Source: an uncultured Nocardioides sp. (GTDB lineage: Bacteria > Actinomycetota > Actinomycetes > Propionibacteriales > Nocardioidaceae). From it: a DNA stretch of 18,509 bases. The DNA lies in the NCBI RefSeq assembly GCF_946885725.1, contig NZ_CAMPGZ010000067.1:1-18509 (forward strand), read 5' to 3'. Numbering within the stretch: the stretch's first letter is position 1; every line of letters starts with the position of its first letter. The notes beneath the pieces are model-generated. The model did no database searches. It saw only the letters and a program-made list of their open reading frames with translations, and was not told the origin of the DNA. Shown here piece by piece: positions 1 to 8,248 of this stretch. The position numbers were made by a program, and so were the translations under genes.

Positions 1-2549
1 ACGACGACGAGATCAGCAAGCAGGCCCGCATCCTCGAGCTGATCCACGCCTACCGCGTGCGCGGCCACATCATGGCCGACACCGACCCGCTCGAGTACCA
101 GCAGCGCAGCCACCCCGACCTCGAGGTCGAGTCGCACGGGCTGACCCTGTGGGACCTCGACCGCGAGTTCGCGACCGGGTCGTTCGGCGGCGAAGGCCGC
201 CGGTTCATGAAGCTGCGCAACATCCTCGGCATCCTGCGTGACTCCTACTGCCGCACCGTCGGCATCGAGTACATGCACATCCAGGACCCCGAGCAGCGCC
301 GCTGGATCCAGCAGCGCGTCGAGCAGCCGCACGTGAAGCCGCCCCGCGAGGAGCAGCTGCGGATCCTGCTCAAGCTCAACCAGGCCGAGGCGTTCGAGAC
401 CTTCCTGCAGACCAAGTTCGTCGGCCAGAAGCGGTTCAGCCTCGAGGGCGGCGAGACCACGATCCCGCTCATCGACGAGATCTGCGAGGCCGCCGCCGAA
501 GCGTCCCTCGACGAGGTCTGCATCGGTATGGCCCACCGCGGCCGGCTCAACGTGCTCGCCAACATCGTCGGCAAGAAGTACAGCCAGATCTTCCGCGAGT
601 TCGAGGGCAACATCGACCCGCGCACCGTCCAGGGCTCCGGCGACGTGAAGTACCACCTCGGCGCCGAGGGCGAGTTCACCGCGGGCTCCGGGGACAAGAT
701 CAAGGTCTCCGTCGCGGCGAACCCGTCGCACCTCGAGGCCGTCGACCCGGTGCTCGAGGGCATCGCGCGCGCCAAGCAGGACGTGCTGAACCGGGGCGCG
801 GAGTTCCCCGTGCTGCCGCTGCTGGTGCACGGTGACGCGGCCTTCGCGGGCCAGGGTGTGGTCGCGGAGACGCTGAACCTCTCGCAGCTGCGCGGCTACC
901 GCACCGGCGGCACGATCCACGTGGTCGTGAACAACCAGGTCGGCTTCACCACGTCCCCGGCCTCCTCGCGCTCGTCGCTGTACTGCACCGACGTCGCGCG
1001 GATGGTGCAGGCGCCGATCTTCCACGTCAACGGCGACGACCCCGAGGCGTGCATCCGCGTCGCGCGGCTCGCGTTCGACTACCGCCAGGCGTTCAACAAG
1101 GACGTCGTCATCGACCTCGTCTGCTACCGCCGCCGCGGTCACAACGAGGGCGACGACCCGTCGTACACGCAGCCGCTGATGTACGACCTCATCGAGCAGA
1201 AGCGCTCGGTCCGCAAGCTCTACACCGAGAGCCTGATCGGCCGCGGCGACATCACGCTCGAGGAGGCCGAGCAGGTGCTGCGCGACTACCAGCAGCAGCT
1301 CGAGCGGGTGTTCACCGAGGTGCGGGAGGCGAGCCAGTCTCCCGACGAGTGGACGACCGTCCCCGACTATCCGGAGAAGTCGCCCGGCGAGACGCGTACG
1401 GCGATCTCGAAGGAGACCCTCAAGCGGATCTCCGACGCTTACGTCAACGTGCCCGAAGGCTTCACGGTCCACCCGAAGGTGCTGCCGCAGCTGCAGCGCC
1501 GTGCGGCCGCCATCACCGACGGCCCGATCGACTGGGGCACCGGCGAGATCCTCGCGTTCGGCTCGCTGCTGATGGACGGCCGACCGGTGCGGCTCGCCGG
1601 CCAGGACAGCCGCCGGGGCACGTTCGTGCAGCGGTTCGCGACGATCATCGACCGCAAGAACGCCGACGAGTGGACTCCGCTGGCCAACCTGTCCGAGGAC
1701 CAGGCCCAGTTCTACGTCTACGACTCGCTGCTGTCGGAGTACGCCGCGATGGGCTTCGAGTACGGCTACTCGGTCGCCCGGCCCGACGCGCTGGTGCTCT
1801 GGGAGGCGCAGTTCGGCGACTTCGTCAACGGCGCCCAGATCGTCATCGACGAGTTCATCACCTCCGGTGAGACCAAGTGGGGCCAGCAGTCGGGCGTCGT
1901 CCTGCTGCTCCCCCACGGCTACGAGGGCCAGGGTCCCGACCACTCCTCGGCGCGCATCGAACGCTTCCTGACGATGGCCGCCGACGAGGCGTTCGTCGTC
2001 GCTCAGCCCTCGACGCCGGCGAGCTACTTCCACCTGCTGCGCCAGCACTCGCTCGGCGAGGAGCACCGGCCGCTCATCGTCTTCACGCCGAAGTCGATGC
2101 TGAAGCGCAAGGAGGCCGCCTCGCAGCCGACCGACTTCACCGAAGGCACGTTCCGTCCGGTCATCGGCGACGACACGGTCAACCCGGAGCGCGTCGAGAA
2201 GGTGCTGCTGTGCAGCGGCCGGATCACCTGGGACCTGATGGTCGAGCGCAAGAAGCGCGAGGGCGACGACCCGACCACCGCCATCGCGCGGTTCGAGCAG
2301 CTCTACCCGCGTCCGGTGGAGGAGATCCAGGCCGAGCTCAGCCGGTTCCCGAACCTCCGCGAGGTGCGCTGGGTGCAGGACGAGCCCGCCAACATGGGTC
2401 CGTGGCCGCACATGGCGCTGCACCTGACCTCGCACCTGTCGGTGCCGTTCTACCGGGTCTCGCGGCCCGAGTCGTCGTCGCCGTCCGTCGGTCAGCACTC
2501 GCGCCACGTGGAGGAGCAGAAGGAGCTCCTCCAGCAGGCGTTCAGCTGA
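1..2549 (+). CDS. kgd: 2-oxoglutarate dehydrogenase E1 / multifunctional Kgd, C-terminal 848 residues (5' end outside window)
   Basis: ThDP-dependent E1 component of 2-oxoglutarate dehydrogenase, which decarboxylates 2-oxoglutarate in the TCA cycle. The reading frame is open from base 3, so the gene starts upstream. What is visible is the E1 part: [37 protein letters not shown], the ThDP/metal region [10 protein letters not shown]...[24 protein letters not shown], and the C-terminal [15 protein letters not shown]. In actinobacteria this protein (also called SucA or multifunctional alpha-ketoglutarate decarboxylase) is about 1,230-1,270 residues and carries a fused E2-like acyltransferase domain at the N-terminus. 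That part would lie outside the window, so the fusion is inferred from the family. An internal GTG at 57 lies inside the conserved [16 protein letters not shown] segment and is not the true start. The DUF6104 gene follows 22 nt downstream, probably on the same transcript. Confidence 0.97.
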   Translation, partial: DDEISKQARILELIHAYRVRGHIMADTDPLEYQQRSHPDLEVESHGLTLWDLDREFATGSFGGEGRRFMKLRNILGILRDSYCRTVGIEYMHIQDPEQRRWIQQRVEQPHVKPPREEQLRILLKLNQAEAFETFLQTKFVGQKRFSLEGGETTIPLIDEICEAAAEASLDEVCIGMAHRGRLNVLANIVGKKYSQIFREFEGNIDPRTVQGSGDVKYHLGAEGEFTAGSGDKIKVSVAANPSHLEAVDPVLEGIARAKQDVLNRGAEFPVLPLLVHGDAAFAGQGVVAETLNLSQLRGYRTGGTIHVVVNNQVGFTTSPASSRSSLYCTDVARMVQAPIFHVNGDDPEACIRVARLAFDYRQAFNKDVVIDLVCYRRRGHNEGDDPSYTQPLMYDLIEQKRSVRKLYTESLIGRGDITLEEAEQVLRDYQQQLERVFTEVREASQSPDEWTTVPDYPEKSPGETRTAISKETLKRISDAYVNVPEGFTVHPKVLPQLQRRAAAITDGPIDWGTGEILAFGSLLMDGRPVRLAGQDSRRGTFVQRFATIIDRKNADEWTPLANLSEDQAQFYVYDSLLSEYAAMGFEYGYSVARPDALVLWEAQFGDFVNGAQIVIDEFITSGETKWGQQSGVVLLLPHGYEGQGPDHSSARIERFLTMAADEAFVVAQPSTPASYFHLLRQHSLGEEHRPLIVFTPKSMLKRKEAASQPTDFTEGTFRPVIGDDTVNPERVEKVLLCSGRITWDLMVERKKREGDDPTTAIARFEQLYPRPVEEIQAELSRFPNLREVRWVQDEPANMGPWPHMALHLTSHLSVPFYRVSRPESSSPSVGQHSRHVEEQKELLQQAFS

Positions 2550-2571
2550 CGAAGATCGGTCCGGGGAGAGC

Positions 2572-2754
2572 ATGTACTTCACCGACCGCGGGATCGAGGA
2601 GCTCGAGAAGCGCCGGGGTGACGAGGAGGTCACCCTGGCGTGGGTGGCCGACCGGCTGCAGGAGTTCGTGGACCTGAACCCGGAGTTCGAGGTGCCCGTC
2701 GAGCGGCTGGCCACCTGGCTGGCCCGCCTCGACGACCCTGACGACGACGAGTGA
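2572..2754 (+). CDS. DUF6104 family small protein
   Basis: Acidic 60-residue protein beginning MYFTDRGIEELEKRRG and continuing with VDLNPEFEVPVERLATWLARLDD. I recognise this as the DUF6104 family, a short conserved actinobacterial protein typically found just after kgd/sucA. The ATG is preceded by a purine-rich GGGGAGAG. The gene lies 22 nt after the kgd stop, and its TGA overlaps the GTG of the following ATPase (GTGA), so co-transcription and translational coupling are likely. No catalytic motif, signal peptide or membrane helix is visible. The sequence looks helical, with a C-terminal acidic tail (DDPDDDE). A role as a small partner or modulator of Kgd is a guess from position only. Confidence 0.88.
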   Translation: MYFTDRGIEELEKRRGDEEVTLAWVADRLQEFVDLNPEFEVPVERLATWLARLDDPDDDE

Positions 2755-3509
2755 AGAGCCTCGGCGACCGGCGCATCGTGCGCCGGGTGGTGCGCGAGGA
2801 CGACGCTCTGGTCGATGCGGGGTACGACGCCCGCCGGTGGCCTGCCACCGTCCCGGCGGTCGCGACCCTGCTCGACGAGGGGCTGGAGCTCGGCCCGGGT
2901 GTCACGCTGCTCGTCGGCGAGAACGGGTCGGGCAAGTCGACCCTCGTCGAGGCGGTCGCGATGGCCTTCGGGCTCTCGCCCGAGGGCGGCTCGACCGGCG
3001 CCCGCCACTCCACGCGGGAGACGGAGTCACCGCTGCACCGGTGGGTCCGGCTGGAGCGCTCCCCCGGCGCGTCGCGCTGGGGGTTCTTCCTGCGCGCCGA
3101 GTCGATGCACGGGTTCTTCACGTACCTCGAGGACAACCCCAGCTCGCGCGACGCCGCCTTCCACCGGATGAGCCACGGCGAGTCGTTCCTGGAGCTGCTG
3201 CGCACCCGGTTCGACTCGCCCGGTCTCTACTGCCTCGACGAGCCGGAAGCAGCCTTGTCGTTCTCCGCTCAGATCGCGCTGGTCGGGACGTTGCACGACC
3301 TGGCCGTCGGCGGCGCGCAGGTGCTCTGCGCGACGCACAGCCCGCTGCTGGCCGCGCTCCCCGGCGCAACGATCCTCGAGGTCGGCCCGTGGGGCCTGCG
3401 CCGTACGACGTACGAGGAGCTCGAGCTGGTCGGGCACTGGCGCCGGTACCTCGAGGAGCCGATGAGGTATCTACGCCACGTCCTCGACGACGTCGAACGG
3501 GTCGACTGA
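2751..3509 (+). CDS. AAA/ABC-type ATPase (COG3910-like)
   Basis: 252-residue soluble ATPase with an ABC/SMC-like nucleotide-binding fold. Visible motifs are Walker A GENGSGKST at residues 56-64, an ABC-signature-like segment MSHGESF at 140-146, Walker B with catalytic Glu in LYCLDEPE (159-166), and an H-loop CATHSPLL around His196. There are no membrane segments and no extra domains, so it is a single compact ATPase of the 'predicted ATPase' kind rather than an importer or exporter. The GTG start overlaps the DUF6104 stop by 4 nt, which suggests coupling. The 3' end overlaps the convergent MFS gene by 39 bp. The biological role is unknown. Relatives of this type occur next to varied genes, and position alone does not tie it to 2-oxoglutarate metabolism. 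Confidence 0.88.
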   Translation: MKSLGDRRIVRRVVREDDALVDAGYDARRWPATVPAVATLLDEGLELGPGVTLLVGENGSGKSTLVEAVAMAFGLSPEGGSTGARHSTRETESPLHRWVRLERSPGASRWGFFLRAESMHGFFTYLEDNPSSRDAAFHRMSHGESFLELLRTRFDSPGLYCLDEPEAALSFSAQIALVGTLHDLAVGGAQVLCATHSPLLAALPGATILEVGPWGLRRTTYEELELVGHWRRYLEEPMRYLRHVLDDVERVD

Positions 3510-4949
3510 GTCCTCGGGCTCCTCCGCGACGGCCTTGGCGGGCAGCAGCAGCGCCATCGCGACCACACCGAGGGCGGTCAGCGCGCCGAAGCCGAACGCC
3601 CAGCGCATCCCGCCGACCAGCGCCTCGACAGCGTCGGCGCCGCCGTTGGCCAGCGCGCCGGCCCGCCACGACATCACGGTGACGACGACCGCCGTACCGA
3701 CCGCGGCGGCGACCTGCTGGAGGGTGCCGAGCAACGAGCTGCCGTGGGAGTACAGGTGCATCGGCAGTGCACCGAGCCCGACGGTGAACACCGGGGTGAA
3801 GACCGCGGCGAGGCTCGCCATCAGCAGCACGTGCGCCACGAGCACGAACCACGCTGCCGTGTGGGAGGTGACGGTGGTCAGCGCGGCGAGGGCGGCGACG
3901 ATGCCGACCGAGCCGGGGACCACGAGCGGCCGGGCGCCGAGCCGGTCGAACCAGCGGCCGACGGACGGGCCGAGCAGGCCCATCAGGACGCCACCGGGCA
4001 TCACGACCAGGCCGGTGCCGAGGGCGGAGAGCCCGAGCACGTCCTGGAGGTACAGCGGCAGCAGGATCATCGCGCCGAGCATCGCCATGAACGCGCAGGA
4101 CATCAGCGCGAGCGAGACGGTGAACGGGCGCTCGCGAAGCACGCGCAGGTCGAGCAACGGCTCGCCGTCGCGCTGCAGCCGGAGCTGGCGGAGGACGAAG
4201 GCGGCGACGACGGCCAGGGAGACGACCACGGTGGGCAGGGCCGGCAGCCCACCGGCGTTCTCGGCACCGAGCCGGCTCAGCCCGTAGACGAGACCACCGA
4301 AGCCGAGGGCAGCCGCAGCGACGCTCGCCCAGTCGACGCTGCCCGCGCCGTGTGCCTCTGTCCGCTCGAGCCGGCGCGCGCCGAGAAGCGTGAGCACCAG
4401 CGCGACCGGCAGCACGAGACCGAACATCCAGCGCCAGGACAGCCACTGCAGCACGACGCCGGACACCGCGGGGCCGAGTGCCGGCGCGACCGACATCGCC
4501 AGCGTCACGTTGCCCATCACCCGGCCGCGGTCGTGCTCGGGCACGATCGTCATCAGCGTGGTCATCAGCAGCGGCATCATCACCGCCGTGCCGGCCGCCT
4601 GGACGACCCGGCCGGCGAGCAGCACCGGGAAGACCGGCGCGAGGGCGGCGACGAGGGTGCCGGTGCAGAACGTCGTCATCGCGACGACGTACGCCGTGCG
4701 GGTGCTGACCTTCTGCAGGAACCAGCCGGTCACCGGGATCACCACGGCCATGGTCAGCATGAACGCCGTGGACAGCCACTGGGCGGCCCGCGCGGTGACC
4801 TCGAACTCGACCATCAGCCGCGGGATCGCGTTGATCATGATCGTCTCGTTGAGGATCACGATGAACGTCGCGGCCACCAGCCAGCGCAGCACCGCGTAGG
4901 GGTTCGCGCGCCGGGCGCGCACAGCGGTGAGGTCGGTCCTGGTCGTCAT
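3471..4949 (-). CDS. DHA2-type MFS multidrug transporter (EmrB/QacA-like)
   Basis: 492-residue integral membrane protein of the drug:H+ antiporter branch of the major facilitator superfamily, expected to export small toxic compounds using proton motive force. The N-terminal LNETIMINAIPRL (33-45) corresponds to the family's usual LDxTIVNVALP motif, here with E and N in place of the more common D and V. The antiporter motif C reads VAPALGPAVSG (154-164), followed by WLSWRWMF. Hydrophobic segments run to about residue 470, ending in an acidic tail. DHA2 proteins normally have 14 helices; I did not count them rigorously. The ATG at 4949 has no obvious Shine-Dalgarno sequence. The gene is divergent from a small membrane protein across a stretch holding three phased ACTCA half-sites. 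Substrate unknown. Confidence 0.92.
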   Translation of the reverse strand: MTTRTDLTAVRARRANPYAVLRWLVAATFIVILNETIMINAIPRLMVEFEVTARAAQWLSTAFMLTMAVVIPVTGWFLQKVSTRTAYVVAMTTFCTGTLVAALAPVFPVLLAGRVVQAAGTAVMMPLLMTTLMTIVPEHDRGRVMGNVTLAMSVAPALGPAVSGVVLQWLSWRWMFGLVLPVALVLTLLGARRLERTEAHGAGSVDWASVAAAALGFGGLVYGLSRLGAENAGGLPALPTVVVSLAVVAAFVLRQLRLQRDGEPLLDLRVLRERPFTVSLALMSCAFMAMLGAMILLPLYLQDVLGLSALGTGLVVMPGGVLMGLLGPSVGRWFDRLGARPLVVPGSVGIVAALAALTTVTSHTAAWFVLVAHVLLMASLAAVFTPVFTVGLGALPMHLYSHGSSLLGTLQQVAAAVGTAVVVTVMSWRAGALANGGADAVEALVGGMRWAFGFGALTALGVVAMALLLPAKAVAEEPEDSVDPFDVVEDVA

Positions 4950-4977
4950 GCGGGTGCAGACCGGCGCGGGGCGGAGA

Positions 4978-5004
4978 ACTCATCGGTTTGAGTACGCCGA
5001 CTCA
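4978..5004. promoter_or_regulatory. candidate operator: three phased ACTCA/TGAGT half-sites
   Basis: In the divergent region between the MFS exporter and the small membrane protein, ACTCA (4978-4982), TGAGT (4989-4993) and ACTCA (5000-5004) alternate with exactly 6-nt spacers, giving an 11-bp period (one helical turn). The inverted pair resembles a dimeric TetR/MarR-type operator, and divergent exporters are often controlled this way. No regulator gene is present nearby, so the binding protein is unknown. Confidence 0.4.
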
Positions 5005-5039
5005 TGCGGCCGCCCGTCGACCGTCGCGACGATCGACGC

Positions 5040-5513
5040 ATGACCAGCACCGACACCCTCCGGGACACAACCGGGCACCGCCGTCCTCGTGTCGACCGCA
5101 CCCTGCTCGTCGGCGTGCTGACGGGCTGCAGCGTCGCGCTGACGGCGCTGACGGGCCTGGTGGTCGGGTGGTTCGCGGTGACGTTCCAGATCGGCGGCCG
5201 GGCGGACGCGGACGACTACGCCGTGGCAGCGGGTGCGTACGGCGCAACGACGCTCGCGCTGCTGCTCGGCGCCGTCGCGTTCCGGCGCTGGGCCACCACG
5301 ACCTGGCAGCTGCCGGTCACGCTGGTCCTCGCGATCGTGCCCGGGCTGCTCGCCGTGCGAGCGGTGGCGGACGCGACGCACGCCGAGCCCGGGATCGCCA
5401 TGAACGGCTGGTGGGACGGCGCCGGCGGCGTGCTCGCGTGCCCGTGGACCTGGTGGCTCGTCGCGGTCGGGGTCCGCGCCCTGGTGACCGGCGACCGCCG
5501 GGTCAGCGAGTGA
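5040..5513 (+). CDS. small four-helix membrane protein, function unknown
   Basis: Predicted 157-residue inner-membrane protein that I do not recognise. Four hydrophobic segments are visible, at about residues 22-48, 60-81, 91-111 and 130-150, separated by short charged loops (GGRADADDY; DATHAEPG; NGWWDG). The start is uncertain. ATG at 5040 begins MTSTDTLRDT. An in-frame ATG at 5004 would add 12 basic residues but overlaps the third ACTCA half-site of the candidate operator. Neither has a good Shine-Dalgarno sequence. The gene is divergent from the MFS exporter and ends 11 bp inside the 3' end of the convergent oxidoreductase gene. No catalytic motif is seen. Confidence 0.72.
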   Translation: MTSTDTLRDTTGHRRPRVDRTLLVGVLTGCSVALTALTGLVVGWFAVTFQIGGRADADDYAVAAGAYGATTLALLLGAVAFRRWATTTWQLPVTLVLAIVPGLLAVRAVADATHAEPGIAMNGWWDGAGGVLACPWTWWLVAVGVRALVTGDRRVSE

Positions 5514-6471
5514 AGACCACCTTGCCGAACACGTCGCCCTCGGCCATCGCCGCGAAGCCCTCACGGGCCTGCTCCATCGGCAGCACGCGGTCGATGACCG
5601 GCCGGACGCCGGTCGTGTCGAGCATGTTGATCAGCGATGCGAGCTCCTGACGGGTGCCCATCGTCGACCCGATCACCTCGAGCTGGAGGAAGAAGACGCG
5701 GGTCAGCTCGGCGTTGGGCACGTCGGGACCGGACGTCGTACCCGAGATGACGATGCGCCCGCCCGGCCGCAGCGACTTCACCGAGTGCGACCAGGTCGCC
5801 TTGCCGACGGTCTCCATCACCGCGTCGACGCGCACGGGCAGCCGCGCGCCGCTCTCGAACACCTCGTCGGCGCCGAGCTCCAGCGCGCGCTTGCGCTTGG
5901 TCTCGTCGCGGCTGGTGGCGAAGACCCGCAGGCCGCCGGCGTGCGCGAGCGCGATCAGCGCGGTGGCCACGCCGCCGCCGGCACCCTGCACGAGCACGGT
6001 GTCACCGGGCTTCAGCCCACCCCGCACGAAGAGCATGCGGTAGGCGGTCAGCCATGCGGTCGGCAGGCACGCGGCCTCCTCGAACGACAGCGATGCCGGC
6101 TTCGGGACGAGGTTGCTCTTCGGGACGACGACCTTGTCGGCGAACGTGCCCTGGTAGCGCTCGGACAGCAGCGACCGCTTCGGGTCGAGCGTCTCGTCAC
6201 CGGTCCACGAGGGGTCCGACACGACGGCGTGGACGACCACCTCGTTGCCGTCCTCGTCGTACCCGGCGGCGTCGCAGCCGAGGATCATCGGCAACGCGTC
6301 TTCCTTCAGCCCCACGCCGCGCAGGGACCACACGTCGTGGTGGTTGAGGGCGGACGCCTTGACGGTCACGGTCGTCCAGCCGTCCGGGGCCTCGGGCTCG
6401 GGCCGTTCGCCGACCACGAGGCCGGACAGCGGGTCGTCGGTGGAGAAGGACTCTGCGTAGACGGCGAACAT
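5503..6471 (-). CDS. MDR-family zinc-independent quinone oxidoreductase / alcohol dehydrogenase-like protein
   Basis: 322-residue medium-chain dehydrogenase/reductase. The N-terminal GroES-like domain holds ALNHHDVWSLRG and ILGCDAAG. The Rossmann domain carries VQGAGGGVATALIALAHAGG (162-180), followed by ATSRDETKRKRALELGADEV and a C-terminal EGDVFGKVVF. The catalytic zinc ligand pattern of classical alcohol dehydrogenases (GHE in place of GCD) and the four-cysteine structural zinc loop are not seen, which favours an NADPH:quinone or enone reductase type. The start is set at ATG 6471 (MFAVYAESF), preceded on the minus strand by TAGGGT and 7 nt, a leaderless promoter layout. An upstream in-frame start 6 codons earlier is less likely. 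It follows the malic enzyme gene by 51 nt on the same strand. Substrate unknown. Confidence 0.9.
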   Translation of the reverse strand: MFAVYAESFSTDDPLSGLVVGERPEPEAPDGWTTVTVKASALNHHDVWSLRGVGLKEDALPMILGCDAAGYDEDGNEVVVHAVVSDPSWTGDETLDPKRSLLSERYQGTFADKVVVPKSNLVPKPASLSFEEAACLPTAWLTAYRMLFVRGGLKPGDTVLVQGAGGGVATALIALAHAGGLRVFATSRDETKRKRALELGADEVFESGARLPVRVDAVMETVGKATWSHSVKSLRPGGRIVISGTTSGPDVPNAELTRVFFLQLEVIGSTMGTRQELASLINMLDTTGVRPVIDRVLPMEQAREGFAAMAEGDVFGKVVFTR

Positions 6472-6478
6472 GGTCCCG

Positions 6479-6484
6479 ACCCTA
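6479..6484 (-). promoter_or_regulatory. -10 hexamer TAGGGT for leaderless oxidoreductase transcript
   Basis: On the minus strand TAGGGT (TANNNT consensus) is separated from the ATG at 6471 by exactly 7 nt. Transcription would start at or next to the A of the start codon, giving an mRNA without a 5' leader. No Shine-Dalgarno sequence is present, in agreement. No clear -35 hexamer was found. Confidence 0.55.
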
Positions 6485-6522
6485 GCCACCGGGCGGTGGG
6501 GCAGAGCAGGACGAACGTCACA

Positions 6523-7692
6523 TCAGCGGCGGGCGACGCCCTCGGCGCGGGCCGCCGCGGCAACGGCGCTCGACACGGCCGGCGCGACGCGGGCGTCGAA
6601 CGGCGACGGTACGACGAAGTCCTCCCGCAGGTCGTCGCCGACCAGCTCGGCGAGCGCCTCGGCGGCGGCGAGCTTCATGCCCTCGGTGATCGCCGTGGCG
6701 CGTACGTCGAAGGCACCGCGGAAGATGCCTGGGAACGCCAGCACGTTGTTGATCTGGTTGGGGTAGTCCGACCGGCCCGTCGCCACGACGCGCGCGTGCC
6801 GGTGCGCCACCTCGGGGTGCACCTCGGGGTTGGGGTTCGCGAGACCGAAGATGATCGCGTCGTCCGCCATGGTGGCGACGACCTCCTCGGGCACGGTGCC
6901 GCCGGAGACGCCGATGTAGACGTCGGCGCCCCCCAGCACGTCGGCCAGCGACCCGGTGCGGCCGGTCCTGTCGGCTGTCCCCTCGGCCAGCCGGCGCTTC
7001 ACCGGCGTGAGGTCGCCGCGCGAGGTGTGCAGCACGCCGCGGCGGTCGGTCACCGCGAGGTCGGTGATGCCGGCCTCGAGCAGGATCTTGGCGACCGCGA
7101 CGCCGGCCGCTCCGGCGCCGGAGACCACGACACGCGTGGTCGCGTGGGTCCTGCCGGTGAGCTTCAGCGCGCCCTCCAGCGCGGCGAGCGCGACGACCGC
7201 CGTACCGTGCTGGTCGTCGTGGAACACGGGGATGTTCAGCAGCTTCTTGAGCCGCTCCTCGATCTCGAAGCAGCGCGGCGCGGAGATGTCCTCGAGGTTG
7301 ATGCCGCCGAAGCTCGGCGCCAGCCGGGCCACGGTGTCGACGATCTCGTCCACGTCCTTGGTGTCCAGGCAGATCGGTACGGCGTCCACGCCGGCGAACT
7401 GCTTGAAGAGCACGGCCTTGCCCTCCATGACCGGCATCGCCGCCGACGGACCGATGTCGCCGAGGCCGAGCACGGCGGTTCCGTCAGTCACGACGGCCAC
7501 GGTGTTGGAGATCCACGTGTAGTCGTCGGCCAGACCCGGCTCGGCGGCGATCGCCTCGCAGACGCGGGCTACGCCGGGCGTGTAGGCCATCGAGAGGTCG
7601 TCGCGGCCGTCGAGGGCCACGGTCGAGACGATCTCCATCTTTCCGCCGACGTGGAGGTCGAAGACGGGGTCCTGGGCTCGGGAGTCGACCAT
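6523..7692 (-). CDS. NAD(P)-dependent malic enzyme
   Basis: 389-residue malic enzyme, which oxidatively decarboxylates malate to pyruvate and CO2 with a divalent metal. Visible features are [12 protein letters not shown] with the likely catalytic Tyr37, [18 protein letters not shown] with the candidate catalytic Lys92, the metal-ligand region NLEDISAP (Glu134, Asp135) and HDDQHGTA (Asp160), the Rossmann motif SGAGAAG (191-197), and ANPNPEV near residue 300. It has the length of the short bacterial type, with no C-terminal phosphotransacetylase domain. The start is set at ATG 7692 ([14 protein letters not shown]) because the conserved DPVFDLHxGGKMEI block begins 8 residues in. A longer ORF start at 7758 would add 22 unconserved residues. 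Cofactor preference (NAD or NADP) cannot be read safely. It may be co-transcribed with the oxidoreductase downstream. Confidence 0.94.
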   Translation of the reverse strand: MVDSRAQDPVFDLHVGGKMEIVSTVALDGRDDLSMAYTPGVARVCEAIAAEPGLADDYTWISNTVAVVTDGTAVLGLGDIGPSAAMPVMEGKAVLFKQFAGVDAVPICLDTKDVDEIVDTVARLAPSFGGINLEDISAPRCFEIEERLKKLLNIPVFHDDQHGTAVVALAALEGALKLTGRTHATTRVVVSGAGAAGVAVAKILLEAGITDLAVTDRRGVLHTSRGDLTPVKRRLAEGTADRTGRTGSLADVLGGADVYIGVSGGTVPEEVVATMADDAIIFGLANPNPEVHPEVAHRHARVVATGRSDYPNQINNVLAFPGIFRGAFDVRATAITEGMKLAAAEALAELVGDDLREDFVVPSPFDARVAPAVSSAVAAAARAEGVARR

Positions 7693-7749
7693 TTCGGCAG
7701 TGTTCCACAGTGTGGCCGCACGTCCCGATGGCCAAGACGGGTGATGCGT

Positions 7750-7778
7750 GCCACTCACCCCCGTGCGGGACGAGTGGC
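7750..7778 (-). terminator. hairpin downstream of sodX
   Basis: GCCACTC (7750-7756) and GAGTGGC (7772-7778) form a 7-bp perfect stem. The 15-nt loop can form a further short CCC/GGG stem. It lies about 27 nt past the sodX stop and upstream of the malic enzyme start. There is no T-tract, which is common in high-GC actinobacteria. Confidence 0.4.
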
Positions 7779-7803
7779 CTCGACAAGCTCGACCACCCGC
7801 GGG
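7778..7803. repeat. possible copy of a dispersed actinobacterial intergenic repeat
   Basis: The stretch CCTCGACAAGCTCGACCACC resembles a short motif (TCTCGACAAGCTCGACCA and its complement TGGTCGAGCTTGTCGAGA) that I recall recurring between genes in Nocardioides and related genomes. It lies directly between the sodX stop and the hairpin at 7750-7778. Only one copy is visible in this window, so the repeat nature rests on recollection. Confidence 0.35.
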
Positions 7804-7804
7804 T

Positions 7805-8125
7805 TCAGCGGAGGGGGCGGGGGCGCGGCCAGACCCGGACCAGCACGCGCGCGAGCACGTCGTCGCCCGTGACGACCGCGCTGCTGCCCTCGGGGTTGTC
7901 CGACTCGACGACCCAGTCGTCGCCGCTCCGCGCCGTCACGCGCTTCACCGCGACCACGCCGCCGGGCAGCCGGCAGACGGCCAGCCCGCCCTGACGCGGC
8001 TCGCCGCCGTGCAGCACCAGCAGCCGGTCCCCCTCGCGCAGCGTCGGGAGCATCGAGCGCCCGTGCACGACCGCGAGGCCGAGGCGCCGTACCCGCGAGC
8101 GACCACGTGTGTCGTCCCCGGCCAT
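7805..8125 (-). CDS. sodX: nickel-type superoxide dismutase maturation protease SodX (S26/LexA-like)
   Basis: 106-residue soluble S26-type serine protease. The catalytic Ser/Lys dyad is visible as HGRSMLPTL (Ser24) and GGVVAVKRV (Lys61). It has no N-terminal membrane anchor, unlike LepB-type signal peptidases, which fits a cytoplasmic processing enzyme. The identification rests on this small size plus the neighbouring sodN: Ni-SOD must lose its N-terminal prosequence to expose the His1 amine for nickel, and SodX-type proteases are known for this. The ATG at 8125 has a strong AGGAGG on the minus strand, 10 nt away. A much longer in-frame reading frame upstream is antisense to sodN and is not credible. 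The gene is divergent from sodN, whereas Streptomyces genes are usually tandem. Confidence 0.85.
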   Translation of the reverse strand: MAGDDTRGRSRVRRLGLAVVHGRSMLPTLREGDRLLVLHGGEPRQGGLAVCRLPGGVVAVKRVTARSGDDWVVESDNPEGSSAVVTGDDVLARVLVRVWPRPRPLR

Positions 8126-8220
8126 GGGTACCCCGCCTCCTGCGTGTTCCTGGTGCCCACGAAGGCACCCCGTGCGCGGGGAGTAGTGTCGCAGCAGGCT
8201 GATCGTGTACGACCTACCCA

Positions 8221-8237
8221 GGCACGGAATCCGTGCC
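8221..8237. promoter_or_regulatory. perfect palindrome upstream of sodN
   Basis: GGCACGG-AAT-CCGTGCC is a perfect 7-bp inverted repeat with a 3-nt centre, 47 nt before the sodN GTG. It could be a dimeric operator for the divergent sodX/sodN pair, or a hairpin in the sodN leader. No regulator is identified. Confidence 0.4.
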
Positions 8238-8248
8238 GGGACACGCCC

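Noticed and set aside
1049..1870. Long arginine/alanine-rich open frame inside kgd on the same strand
   Set aside because: It is a frame-shifted shadow of kgd with the composition typical of off-frame high-GC DNA; the kgd frame has full family conservation here.
7699..7715. Leaderless -10 and CCACA-G-TGTGG palindrome upstream of malic enzyme
   Set aside because: The hexamer at the right distance is AACACT, which lacks the leading T, and the 5-bp palindrome is too short to support alone.
5785..7872. 695-codon open frame antisense to the oxidoreductase and malic enzyme genes
   Set aside because: Its His/Arg/Gly-rich translation has no family signature, while the opposite strand encodes two clearly conserved enzymes.
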